A DNA stretch of 64,000 nucleotides from Christensenella sp. UBA4675 (GTDB lineage: Bacteria > Bacillota > Clostridia > Christensenellales > Borkfalkiaceae). The first letter of the stretch is position 1; each line of letters begins with the position of its first letter. Below the pieces are notes generated by a model that had not been told where the DNA came from, made no database searches, and saw nothing but the letters and a program-made list of their open reading frames with translations. The position numbers were made by a program, and so were the translations under genes. Shown here piece by piece: positions 49,792 through 57,796 of the stretch. Where the stretch lies: NCBI GenBank assembly GCA_002405165.1, contig DHLF01000004.1:124952-188951 (forward strand), given 5' to 3'.

Positions 49792-51003
49792 TTAAGCCAT
49801 CAATTCTTCTAATCTTGCCCTTATTTCGGCAATGAATTCGGAAGTATTTACGGGTTTTTTTTCAACACCTTGACTTAACGCTATTAAATCTTTGGTCATA
49901 ATTCCTTTATTTAACACGTCTATACAAGCTTGTTCTAACTTATCGGCGTAAACGCAAAGCTCTGCTATTCCGTCCTTTTCGCCTCTTTTTCTTAAAGCTC
50001 CGCTCCAAGCGTATATTGTAGCCATAGGATTAGTTCCCGTTTGTTCGCCTTTTAAGTAGCGGTAGTAATGTCTTGTAACCGTTCCGTGAGCCGCTTCGTA
50101 TTCGTAATTCCCGTCGGGACTGACGAGTACGCTGGTCATCATAGAAAGCGAACCGAACGCGGTAGAAACCATATCGCTCATAACGTCGCCGTCGTAATTT
50201 TTAAGCGCCCACACAAAACCGCCTTCCGAACGAACTACCCTAGCAACCGCATCGTCTATTAAAGTGTAAAAATAAGTTAAACCTTTGCTTTCAAATTGCT
50301 CTTTATAATATTCGTCGTATATATTTTGGAAAATTTCCTTAAAACAGCCGTCGTATTTTTTAGAAATGGTGTCTTTGGTGGAAAACCATAAATCTTGATT
50401 TACGCTTAAAGCAAATTTAAAACAGCTATGCGCAAAACTCGTAATAGATTTTTCGGTATTGTGCATACCTTGTAAAATAGCAGGTCCTTGAAGATTTGCA
50501 ATTTCTACTTCTTCTACCTTTCCGCTTTCGCCTTGAAATACAAGTTTTGCTTTCCCCGCTTCTTTGGTTCTGATTTCTACGGCTTTATATACATCGCCGT
50601 AAGCGTGTCTTGCAATGGTAATAGGTTTTTTCCAACTTTTAACCGCAGGTTTAACGCTGTCTATTATGATAGGCGCCCTGAAAACCGTACCGTCTAAAAT
50701 AGCTCTTATGGTCGCGTTAGGACTTTTCCACATTTGTTTTAAGTTGTATTCGCTCATTCTTTGAACGTTTGGCGTAATAGTGGCGCACTTTACCGCAACC
50801 CCGTATTTTTTAGTCGCATTTGCGGAATCTATCGTAACTTGGTCGAGAGTATTATCACGGTTTACAAGTCCCAAATCGTAATATTCGGTTTTTAAATCGA
50901 CAAACGGCAAAATAAGTTCGTCTTTTATCATTTGCCATAAAACTCTGGTCATTTCGTCCCCGTCCATTTCGACAAGGGGCGTTTTCATTTTAATTTTTTC
51001 CAT
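49792..51003 (-). CDS. icd: NADP-dependent isocitrate dehydrogenase (eukaryote-like type)
   Basis: 403 residues from the ATG at 51003, which overlaps the aconitase stop by one base and has GGAGAG upstream; an in-frame start 12 codons earlier is less likely. KTPLVEMDGDEMTRVLW, KSPNATIRAILDGTVFRAPI, DDAVARVVRSEGGFVWALKN, YDGDVMSDMVSTAFGSLSMM and AAHGTVTRHY match the homodimeric NADP enzyme close to the eukaryotic type rather than to E. coli Icd. It converts isocitrate to 2-oxoglutarate, here with aconitase, to feed glutamate synthesis. No citrate synthase gene is in the window. Confidence 0.95.
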   Translation of the reverse strand: MEKIKMKTPLVEMDGDEMTRVLWQMIKDELILPFVDLKTEYYDLGLVNRDNTLDQVTIDSANATKKYGVAVKCATITPNVQRMSEYNLKQMWKSPNATIRAILDGTVFRAPIIIDSVKPAVKSWKKPITIARHAYGDVYKAVEIRTKEAGKAKLVFQGESGKVEEVEIANLQGPAILQGMHNTEKSITSFAHSCFKFALSVNQDLWFSTKDTISKKYDGCFKEIFQNIYDEYYKEQFESKGLTYFYTLIDDAVARVVRSEGGFVWALKNYDGDVMSDMVSTAFGSLSMMTSVLVSPDGNYEYEAAHGTVTRHYYRYLKGEQTGTNPMATIYAWSGALRKRGEKDGIAELCVYADKLEQACIDVLNKGIMTKDLIALSQGVEKKPVNTSEFIAEIRARLEELMA

Positions 51004-53237
51004 TATTTTCTCTCCGAAGCGTAAAAGTTTATAAGGCAACCGTCAAGTAAAATTTTCTTTTCGTTGTCGGTAAGATTTTTGCAGTAAAGTTTTATAGGCG
51101 TTATTTTATCTCCGCTAATTATTTTACCGTTAAACTCTTCTTTTCCGTTTAGTATGTTTTCCTTAACGTTTTCTACGAATAACAAATCTCCGCTTTTATA
51201 ATTAAATTCGGTATTTTCGTCTATCGTAAAGGGAACCATACCCCAGTTTATACAGTTACTTCTATAACGCTTAGTTGCGTATTCTCTTGCAACGTTTGCA
51301 ACTCCGCCCAAAACTTTTTGACAACTTGCGGCCTGTTCTCTTGCGCTTCCGTCGCCCGGTTTATTAGCGTAAATTACCGAACCGAAATATACTTCGTCCG
51401 CCGATTTCCCTAAAATTTTTAAAGCGTCCGCTATTTTATCGCTTACTTTTCCGTTTCTTAAATCTTCTGCCTGCTCTCTACATTTTTTAGAAAGTCCTAC
51501 GTATTCGGGAACTCTTCTCGACAACGCAAATTCCGAAAGCTTATACGGGTTAGACCTATAAGAAGAAGTTTCGCCCGAAGGAATAAGTTCGTCGGTAGTA
51601 GTAACTTCGTCGTAGATAACCGCGCAAAATTCTGCAAGCATATTATCTTTCATCGGGTACATTTTAGGCCAGTCCGCAATGTTTGGCCCGTACCTAAGCT
51701 CGGCTGTGGGTTGTGGCTTACCGTAACCGTCGTAAACTCTTTTAGCGTAAATTTCGCTATCGAAGTTGTATACTCTTTTATTTTCCGTATATTCGAAATC
51801 CGTTGCGGGAGTAATTGCTCCGCCGTTGCAAGCGGTAGCCGAAATAGAACGCGCGTCCATAAGCGCAACGCCCGCAATTTGCATTTGGTCGGGTTTAGAA
51901 CCTTCTCTATTCGGGAAGTTTCTCGTAGTGTGTCTTATAGAGAAACAGTTATTCCCCGGAACATCCCCCGCGCCGAAACACGGTCCGCAAAAACAAGGTT
52001 TAATAACCGCGCCTGCGTCTATTAGTTTAGAAGCAATACCTTGTTCGGTAATCGACTTATAGACGGGCATACTTGCAGGATAACAGGATAAAGAAAAATA
52101 TCCGTCCCCCGTGGATTTACCGTCTAAAATATCAGCCGAAACGCTTAAATTTTCATACAATCCGCCCGCGCAACCCGCTATAATGCCTTGGTCCGCGTAG
52201 ACTTTTCCGTTTATAACTTTGCTCGCTAAATCGAGATTGATTTTATCCCCAAAAGTCTTTTTAGCGTTTTCGTCTATTTCGGTTAAAATATCTTTTGCGT
52301 TAGCTAAAAATTCTTTTATGGTAAACGCATTAGACGGATGGAACGGAAGAGCAATCATACTTTCCGTTTTATCTAAATCTAACTCTATGTAACTATCGTA
52401 ATAAGCTACGCTTTGCGGATTTAATTTTTTGTAATCGGCTTTTTTGCCGTGAATTGCGTAATATTCTTCTACCTTTTCGTCGGTTTCCCAAATAGAAGAT
52501 AGACAAGTAGTTTCCGTAGTCATAACGTCAATTCCGTTTCTGAAATCTACGGAAAGATTTTTAATCCCCTCGCCAACGAATTCCAAAACTTTGTTTTTAA
52601 CGAATCCCGTTTTGAATACCGCTTTTACAAGCGCTATCGCCACGTCGTGCGGACCTACGCCTTTTTTAGGCGAGCCTTTTACGTTTACTAATACGACTTG
52701 CGGATAATCTATATCGTAAGTGTTGTTTAGTAGTTGTTTAACGAGTTCGGGACCGCCTTCTCCGACGCCCATAGTACCTAACGCGCCGTATCTGGTGTGA
52801 CTGTCCGAACCTAAAATCATAGCTCCGCATTTTACTAATCTTTCTCTTGCAAACTGATGAATTACCGCCATATTTGCGGGAACGTAAATTCCGCCGTATT
52901 TTTTACAAGCGGACAAACCAAAAATATGGTCGTCTTCGTTTATAGTTCCGCCAACCGCACAAAGCGAGTTATGGCAGTTAGTTAACGCGTAAGGAAGCGG
53001 AAATTTTTGCAATCCGCCCGCCCTTGCGGTTTGTATTATTCCGACGTAGGTTATATCGTGAGAAGCCATTGCGTCGAATTTAATTTTTAGTTTATTATCG
53101 TTTCCCGAAGTATTGTGAGAAGAAAGTATAGAATAAGCAATCGTTCCCTTTTTAGCTTGTTCTTTACTTACGGAATAATTTTCTACAATTTCTTTTCCGT
53201 TAATTAAATAAACCCCGTTATTAGATACTTTTATCAT
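51003..53237 (-). CDS. acn: Aconitase-family hydratase (YbhJ-like)
   Basis: 744 residues. The Fe-S cluster cysteines are in AGCAGGLYENL and CFCGPCFGAGD; ILGSDSHTRYGALGTMGVGE, FPNREGSKPDQMQIAG and KRYRSNCINWGMVPF are further aconitase blocks. The length and order resemble the YbhJ-like hydratases common in Clostridia and Bacteroidetes rather than AcnA or AcnB. The tight overlap with icd strongly suggests citrate-isocitrate conversion. It begins ten bases after lysS. Start has AAGGAT-like SD. Confidence 0.93.
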   Translation of the reverse strand: MIKVSNNGVYLINGKEIVENYSVSKEQAKKGTIAYSILSSHNTSGNDNKLKIKFDAMASHDITYVGIIQTARAGGLQKFPLPYALTNCHNSLCAVGGTINEDDHIFGLSACKKYGGIYVPANMAVIHQFARERLVKCGAMILGSDSHTRYGALGTMGVGEGGPELVKQLLNNTYDIDYPQVVLVNVKGSPKKGVGPHDVAIALVKAVFKTGFVKNKVLEFVGEGIKNLSVDFRNGIDVMTTETTCLSSIWETDEKVEEYYAIHGKKADYKKLNPQSVAYYDSYIELDLDKTESMIALPFHPSNAFTIKEFLANAKDILTEIDENAKKTFGDKINLDLASKVINGKVYADQGIIAGCAGGLYENLSVSADILDGKSTGDGYFSLSCYPASMPVYKSITEQGIASKLIDAGAVIKPCFCGPCFGAGDVPGNNCFSIRHTTRNFPNREGSKPDQMQIAGVALMDARSISATACNGGAITPATDFEYTENKRVYNFDSEIYAKRVYDGYGKPQPTAELRYGPNIADWPKMYPMKDNMLAEFCAVIYDEVTTTDELIPSGETSSYRSNPYKLSEFALSRRVPEYVGLSKKCREQAEDLRNGKVSDKIADALKILGKSADEVYFGSVIYANKPGDGSAREQAASCQKVLGGVANVAREYATKRYRSNCINWGMVPFTIDENTEFNYKSGDLLFVENVKENILNGKEEFNGKIISGDKITPIKLYCKNLTDNEKKILLDGCLINFYASERK

Positions 53238-53247
53238 AAAAATCCTT

Positions 53248-54813
53248 TTATCCTAATAAATGTAAGTATTGTTCTTTATCTATTGCCGAAAGGAATAAAT
53301 AAAGTCTTGGACCCATATCCGTGCCGAATAAAACGTTATAGAATACTTTAAAATATTTTTGTTGTTTTAATTGATTTTCTTTTTTGGTTAAATTCGGGTC
53401 GTTTATTATGGAATACAAAAATTCCATTACGTCTTTTTCGGTCAATTTTTCGCTATCTCTTAAATAAACGTAAAGTTTGTTTAAAACCTGCTTTTCATCG
53501 TCCGACAAAGTTTCTATATAGGCAACGTTCTTTTCGGGAAGTAGTTTATAGAGTTTAGAAGGTTGATGTTTTGTTATCCAATTTTTAACTCTTAGTAATC
53601 TCGATTCGTCGTCTTTCGTGAATTCTACTCCGATTTTAGCAAGAATTTTTCTTACTGCTTCCGCATTGAAATCTACGATAGGAGCAACGCTTGCCAAAAC
53701 TCCGAACGGAACTTTTGCCCTTTGTTCTTTGTTTATTAAAGAAAATTCGTAAACTACTTCGTTGTATTCGTCTAATTGATTATTTCTATAAGCTTCTAAC
53801 CCTTTATCGAATTCGCTGTAATGACGAATAATGGTATCGTCGAAGTTGAATGAAAACGCGGCTTTCGGTTCGTATTTTGCAAACAACCATCTAACCATAT
53901 CGGGTTCGTAAACTTCCAAAACTCCTGCGGGAGTTATATTCATACCCGTAGAAGAATGCATATCGCCTAGTCCCGCAATAGAAAGCCAGCCGTATCCTTG
54001 GAACAACGGGGGTTCTATACCGAATATCTTTTTAGCTACGTCGCACGCAACTACGTAACTTCCGCTTGCCGCAGCGTGATCTATTCCGCCCGGCTCGAAA
54101 TCTACACCTTCTTCGCTCCAACGCATAGGCCAGTCTACTTTCCAAACGAGTTTGATTAAATTATATTCTCTTACTTTTACGGTTTTCGTATTACCGCAAC
54201 ATTTACACTTGTAAGATAATTCTTCTCCGTCGTCGGATACGGATAACACTTCCGTGGTATCTTTAAAACAGTTATCGCAATAAACGTTTACGGGAGCGTA
54301 ACTTTCCCTTTCGCCTTCGTCGCTGTCTTGCGTTTTATAACTCATTAAAATATCGTAAATTTCTTTTCTTCTCTTTAAAGAATATACTACTTTATCCGCA
54401 TATCTTAAACTACGATATTCTTTTGTCTGATAACGAAAATCGGGGTGAATATCTAATTCCGTTAAAGATTTTTCAAATTCCTTTTCGTTATATTCCGCGT
54501 AAGAATTACATACTCCGTGTGGGTCGGGAATCATAGAATAAGGCATACCTAAATATTGCTCGAAATTATCGGTAATTTTAGCTATGTTGGACGGAACTTT
54601 TCTCAACCTGTCGAATTCGTCCCAACTGAATAATAGTCTTGCCTTTTTACCCATTTTTTGCAAAGCTTTTACAACGTAAAAACTAGTAGCTATATCTCTG
54701 AAATTTCCTATATGAACGCTTCCCGACGGGCTTATACCCGAAGAACAAACGTATTCTTCTTTATTAGGATTTTTATTTATTATTTCTTCCGCAATTTTCT
54801 CTGCCCAATGCAT
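53248..54813 (-). CDS. lysS: Lysyl-tRNA synthetase, class I
   Basis: 521 residues. This is the class I enzyme, not the usual bacterial class II: the Rossmann HIGH-like motif is GSVHIGNFRD (34-37), followed by LLFSWDEFDRLRKVPSN, a zinc-finger-like CDNCFKDTTEV / CKCCGNTKT insertion, GGIDHAAASGSYVVAC, and a KMSKS counterpart in MHSSTGMNITPAG. It charges tRNA(Lys). Class I LysRS is typical of archaea, spirochaetes and alphaproteobacteria, and rarer in Firmicutes. It lies three bases after the NMP-kinase-like gene and ten before acn. No class II lysS in the window. Confidence 0.95.
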   Translation of the reverse strand: MHWAEKIAEEIINKNPNKEEYVCSSGISPSGSVHIGNFRDIATSFYVVKALQKMGKKARLLFSWDEFDRLRKVPSNIAKITDNFEQYLGMPYSMIPDPHGVCNSYAEYNEKEFEKSLTELDIHPDFRYQTKEYRSLRYADKVVYSLKRRKEIYDILMSYKTQDSDEGERESYAPVNVYCDNCFKDTTEVLSVSDDGEELSYKCKCCGNTKTVKVREYNLIKLVWKVDWPMRWSEEGVDFEPGGIDHAAASGSYVVACDVAKKIFGIEPPLFQGYGWLSIAGLGDMHSSTGMNITPAGVLEVYEPDMVRWLFAKYEPKAAFSFNFDDTIIRHYSEFDKGLEAYRNNQLDEYNEVVYEFSLINKEQRAKVPFGVLASVAPIVDFNAEAVRKILAKIGVEFTKDDESRLLRVKNWITKHQPSKLYKLLPEKNVAYIETLSDDEKQVLNKLYVYLRDSEKLTEKDVMEFLYSIINDPNLTKKENQLKQQKYFKVFYNVLFGTDMGPRLYLFLSAIDKEQYLHLLG

Positions 54814-54816
54814 TTT

Positions 54817-55356
54817 TTAACTCCTTTTATCGTAAATTTTAAATATTTCTTCAACGACCTGTTCGGGCGTTTTATCGTCAGTATTTATAACCGCGTCGTA
54901 GTTGGATAAGTCTAAAATGTCCACGCCGTAAAACTTTTTATATCTAACCTGTTCGCTTTCCCTGCGCTTGTATACTTTTTTCTTAGTTTCCTCTAAACTA
55001 GAAAAATTTTCGTCCGAGCGTTTAGCGTTGAAAATACGCCTTGCGCATTCGTCCGGCGAACAAGATAAATAAAACGAAAAAGCCGACGGCACAAAGTGCC
55101 ACGCCATACGGGAATCGAATATATAATCTCCGTCTTTTTTTTCGTATTCTCGTAAAGCGTTGTCTAAATGCTCGTCTTCTTCGGGATGTTTTTCCATATA
55201 AGAAGAAAATTGTTGCAAATCCATATTAAGCGATTTTGCCCTTTCACGCATAATTACGCCGACAGATACTACCTTTACTTTTATTCGTTTTTGTATCAAT
55301 TTGCAAACGGTGCTTTTTCCGCTTCCTAAATCTCCCGTCAACGATATTTTAAACAT
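54817..55356 (-). CDS. Cytidylate kinase-like P-loop kinase
   Basis: 179 residues. ISLTGDLGSGKSTVCKLIQK is the P-loop; KVVSVGVIMRERAKSLNMDL, DGDYIFDSRMAWHFVPSAF and SCSPDECARRIF match the small archaeal-like cytidylate kinase family (CmkB type), whose members phosphorylate CMP or dCMP, though some are of unknown specificity. It is the first gene of an operon with class I lysS, acn and icd, and its partner lysS is also of archaeal type, so both may have been acquired together. GGTGG precedes ATG; a consensus promoter lies upstream. Confidence 0.8.
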   Translation of the reverse strand: MFKISLTGDLGSGKSTVCKLIQKRIKVKVVSVGVIMRERAKSLNMDLQQFSSYMEKHPEEDEHLDNALREYEKKDGDYIFDSRMAWHFVPSAFSFYLSCSPDECARRIFNAKRSDENFSSLEETKKKVYKRRESEQVRYKKFYGVDILDLSNYDAVINTDDKTPEQVVEEIFKIYDKRS

Positions 55357-55384
55357 ATTCCACCATTAAAACGACTTTCTTTTT

Positions 55385-55413
55385 ATTATATAATTATTAA
55401 GTACTATTGTCAA
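55385..55413 (-). promoter_or_regulatory. Consensus promoter of the kinase-lysS-acn-icd operon
   Basis: Minus strand TTGACA (55413-55408), 17 bp, TATAAT (55390-55385): perfect consensus in both boxes. Confidence 0.9.
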
Positions 55414-55424
55414 GTTAAATAAAG

Positions 55425-55453
55425 TTGACAACGCTAATTTTTACGTATATATT
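55425..55453 (+). promoter_or_regulatory. Promoter giving a leaderless birA transcript
   Basis: TTGACA (55425-55430), 17 bp, TATATT (55448-55453). The second ATG of birA, at 55460, is six bases after the -10 box, so transcription should begin on that AUG. Divergent from the promoter at 55385-55413, 11 bases apart. Confidence 0.75.
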
Positions 55454-55459
55454 ATGATT

Positions 55460-56218
55460 ATGAAAAAAAATTTTTTACTTGAAAAACAAAGAATTTTATC
55501 TTTTTATAACGGGCAAACTCCTATTGAATTTTACGAAGAAGTAAAATCCACAAACGATTTGGCAAAACAGTTGCAAGAAAAAGAAAACGGCAACAAGGTT
55601 TATTGCGCAAAACGCCAAACCAACGGAAAAGGAAGGTTTGATAGAGTTTTTTCTTCCGAAAACGGCGGAATATATTTAAGTTATTTATTTAAAAAAGTCC
55701 CCAAAGAAAAAGTCCGTTTTATTACGCCTTATTGCGCCGTTGCCTGCGCCAAAGCGTTAGAAAAAGTTGTAAAAGACGAAATAAAAATTAAATGGGTAAA
55801 CGATTTATACTCTCTCGATAAAAAAATTTGCGGAATTTTATGCGAATCAAAACTCATAGGAAATTTAGCCGATTACGTTATTTGCGGAATAGGGATAAAC
55901 GTAAACACACAAACTTTTAGTAAAGAATTACAAGATAAGGCTTCTTCTTTATTCTTAAACTACTCAAAATATTTCGACGCGTCTGAAATTTGCGCGGAAG
56001 TTATTAAAAACTTAGACGAATTTAACTATAATTTTAACAAACAAAAGCTTTTAAACGAATACCGCTTACGCTCTTATTTAGACGATAAAAAAGTTCTTTA
56101 CGAAGGTAAAGAATATAACGTTAAAAAAATTGACGACGATTTTTCTTTGATAATTTATAACGATTTTGAAGAAATAAAGCTATCCGCGGGGGAAGTGTCT
56201 TTACAAGTTTTAAAATAA
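55460..56218 (+). CDS. birA: Biotin-[acetyl-CoA-carboxylase] ligase, no DNA-binding domain
   Basis: 252 residues from the ATG at 55460; another ATG two codons earlier (55454) directly follows the -10 box and would not be transcribed. The catalytic domain shows EFYEEVKSTNDLA, AKRQTNGKGRFDRVFSSENG (the GRGRxGR-type loop, here GKGRFDR), GIYLSYLF, KIKWVNDLYSLDKKICGIL and CGIGINVNT. The usual N-terminal helix-turn-helix is absent, so it is a ligase only. It makes biotinyl-AMP and loads biotin on carboxylase carriers. No Shine-Dalgarno: probably a leaderless message. Confidence 0.92.
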   Translation: MKKNFLLEKQRILSFYNGQTPIEFYEEVKSTNDLAKQLQEKENGNKVYCAKRQTNGKGRFDRVFSSENGGIYLSYLFKKVPKEKVRFITPYCAVACAKALEKVVKDEIKIKWVNDLYSLDKKICGILCESKLIGNLADYVICGIGINVNTQTFSKELQDKASSLFLNYSKYFDASEICAEVIKNLDEFNYNFNKQKLLNEYRLRSYLDDKKVLYEGKEYNVKKIDDDFSLIIYNDFEEIKLSAGEVSLQVLK

Positions 56219-56272
56219 GAAATTAGCGATAAAAATTCAGAACAAAAAAATTATTACATAAAATTTAAATAA

Positions 56273-56305
56273 AGCGGGCGAGCAAAACATTTTTGCTCGC
56301 CCGCT
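56273..56305. terminator. Bidirectional terminator between birA and the minus-strand membrane operon
   Basis: Perfect 15-bp stem AGCGGGCGAGCAAAA / TTTTGCTCGCCCGCT with a 3-base loop, between convergent genes. Followed on the minus strand by TTTATTTAAATTTT. Confidence 0.85.
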
Positions 56306-56358
56306 GAATATACCTTTTATCAATATATAGCCTTATTTATTGCCTATTATCCTAAAAA

Positions 56359-56853
56359 TTATTTATCGTCTACAACCGTTCCGCAATAAGGACAAACCGA
56401 TTGCTGATTTTCGTTAACCACAACGTTTGCTCCGCAGTTAGGACACTTTATAGTAACCTTGTTTCCTTCAAGTTTTCTATTTTGATTTAACGTTATTTTT
56501 TGTCCGTCAAACAAATAACCTTTCATATAACCCTTTTCAAACATTGCTTTTACGTTGGCAATCATTTGATTTTCGTCGGCAGAAAGATTCTGTGATAATT
56601 GTTGTACGGTTGCAATATTTTCTTCTTTAACAGCTTGCGATATTCTTAAATATTTTTTTCTACTTCCGTAAACTGTCCATGCGATTGGCATAAAATAAAA
56701 ATTAAACCCCGTTAAAACAATTCCTAAAATCATTATGGGCGTTATATGCTTAGTTGCACCGAAAATTATCATAGGAATACCGCCGACGAACAAAACCGAC
56801 CCCATAAAAGCTATAATAAACCATATAAAAGCCGACGCTTTTAAATTATTCAT
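56359..56853 (-). CDS. Membrane protein with C-terminal zinc ribbon
   Basis: 164 residues. Two membrane segments near the N-terminus (about 8-30 and 40-62: FIWFIIAFMGSVLFVGGIPM and IMILGIVLTGFNFYFMPI), a helical segment that may be winged-helix-like (AVKEENIATVQQLSQNLSAD, MFEKGYMKGYLFDGQKITL), and a zinc ribbon with CPNCGANVVV and CPYCGTVVDD. The middle resembles a small DNA/RNA-binding wHTH but that is speculative. Last gene of the seven-gene operon; it overlaps the PAP2 gene by eight bases and ends before the bidirectional terminator. Confidence 0.75.
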   Translation of the reverse strand: MNNLKASAFIWFIIAFMGSVLFVGGIPMIIFGATKHITPIMILGIVLTGFNFYFMPIAWTVYGSRKKYLRISQAVKEENIATVQQLSQNLSADENQMIANVKAMFEKGYMKGYLFDGQKITLNQNRKLEGNKVTIKCPNCGANVVVNENQQSVCPYCGTVVDDK

Positions 56854-57796
56854 ATATTTCTCCGTTCTCTTTTTTCTTTTCGTATATTTTTTTGAATTTT
56901 TTAATTGATAAATAATTTATTAAAATAGCTATTCCGCTACCTGCCAAAACGTCCGTTAAATAATGCGCGCCCGCAACTATTCTTGAAATTGCTATTATTA
57001 TTAAATAAACGACCGGAATGAAAAAACAAAAATATTTTGCCTTTTCGCTTATATCTATAAATTTATAAACAAAACTAATAATCAGTAGCGACGCCACAAA
57101 CGAACTATGCCCCGAAGGGAAAGATTTGTAGGCGTCTTCGCTAATGCCCATATCTTCCGTAACTTTTTTATTAAATAACGGTTTATACCAAGCCCTATAT
57201 TGCGAATAGTCGTCCATACATTTTAACGCTCTAAATCTAAGTCTAGACCAAAACGCTTTTATGACTCGTGTAAATATAAAAGTTAGTGCAACGGCTACAA
57301 TTACCGCCCAGCAAAAATAATAAAGCTTTTTTATCGTTTCTTTTGAAATATTAGTTAAAATTAAAAATTCCAACCCGATACATAATAAAGCAAATAAGCA
57401 ATAACAAATAATCGGCAAAACTTTTTCACATTCGTCTTGAAAATCGTAAATCTCACCGAGCATTCCGACCATTCTATACGCACCGATTACTCCCACGCAA
57501 AATATTATTACAGCCGTAACGAATATATATACTTTTTTTATTACGTCTTTTTCTTTTTGCGCCAAATTATACCCGCAAACGCCCACGCTGAAAATAACTA
57601 ATAAATATACAGGCAATTCGCTAAAAGCTTCTAAAAGATTAACGAAATGATTTCTCGTATAATATTCCCCTGTTTTTACGTCGGCTAATTTTTTACTTAT
57701 ACTTAAATCGAAAAAAGTTCCTAAGATAAACAATAACGCCATAATTATTAAAAGCCCTATTATGGAATATTTAATAATTTTGTTTTCTCGTTTCAT
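56846..57796 (-). CDS. PAP2-family membrane phosphatase
   Basis: 316 residues, six or more membrane segments. The PAP2 signature is split in the usual way: an early KALKCMDDYSQYRAWYKPLF region, FPSGHSSFVASLLIISF with the first catalytic His, and SRIVAGAHYLTDVLAGSG with Arg and the second His. It would dephosphorylate lipid phosphates such as undecaprenyl diphosphate or phosphatidate at the outer membrane face. It overlaps the ABC ATPase gene by four bases. Its place among transport-like genes is unexplained; recycling of a lipid carrier is one possibility. Confidence 0.87.
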   Translation of the reverse strand: MKRENKIIKYSIIGLLIIMALLFILGTFFDLSISKKLADVKTGEYYTRNHFVNLLEAFSELPVYLLVIFSVGVCGYNLAQKEKDVIKKVYIFVTAVIIFCVGVIGAYRMVGMLGEIYDFQDECEKVLPIICYCLFALLCIGLEFLILTNISKETIKKLYYFCWAVIVAVALTFIFTRVIKAFWSRLRFRALKCMDDYSQYRAWYKPLFNKKVTEDMGISEDAYKSFPSGHSSFVASLLIISFVYKFIDISEKAKYFCFFIPVVYLIIIAISRIVAGAHYLTDVLAGSGIAILINYLSIKKFKKIYEKKKENGEIYE

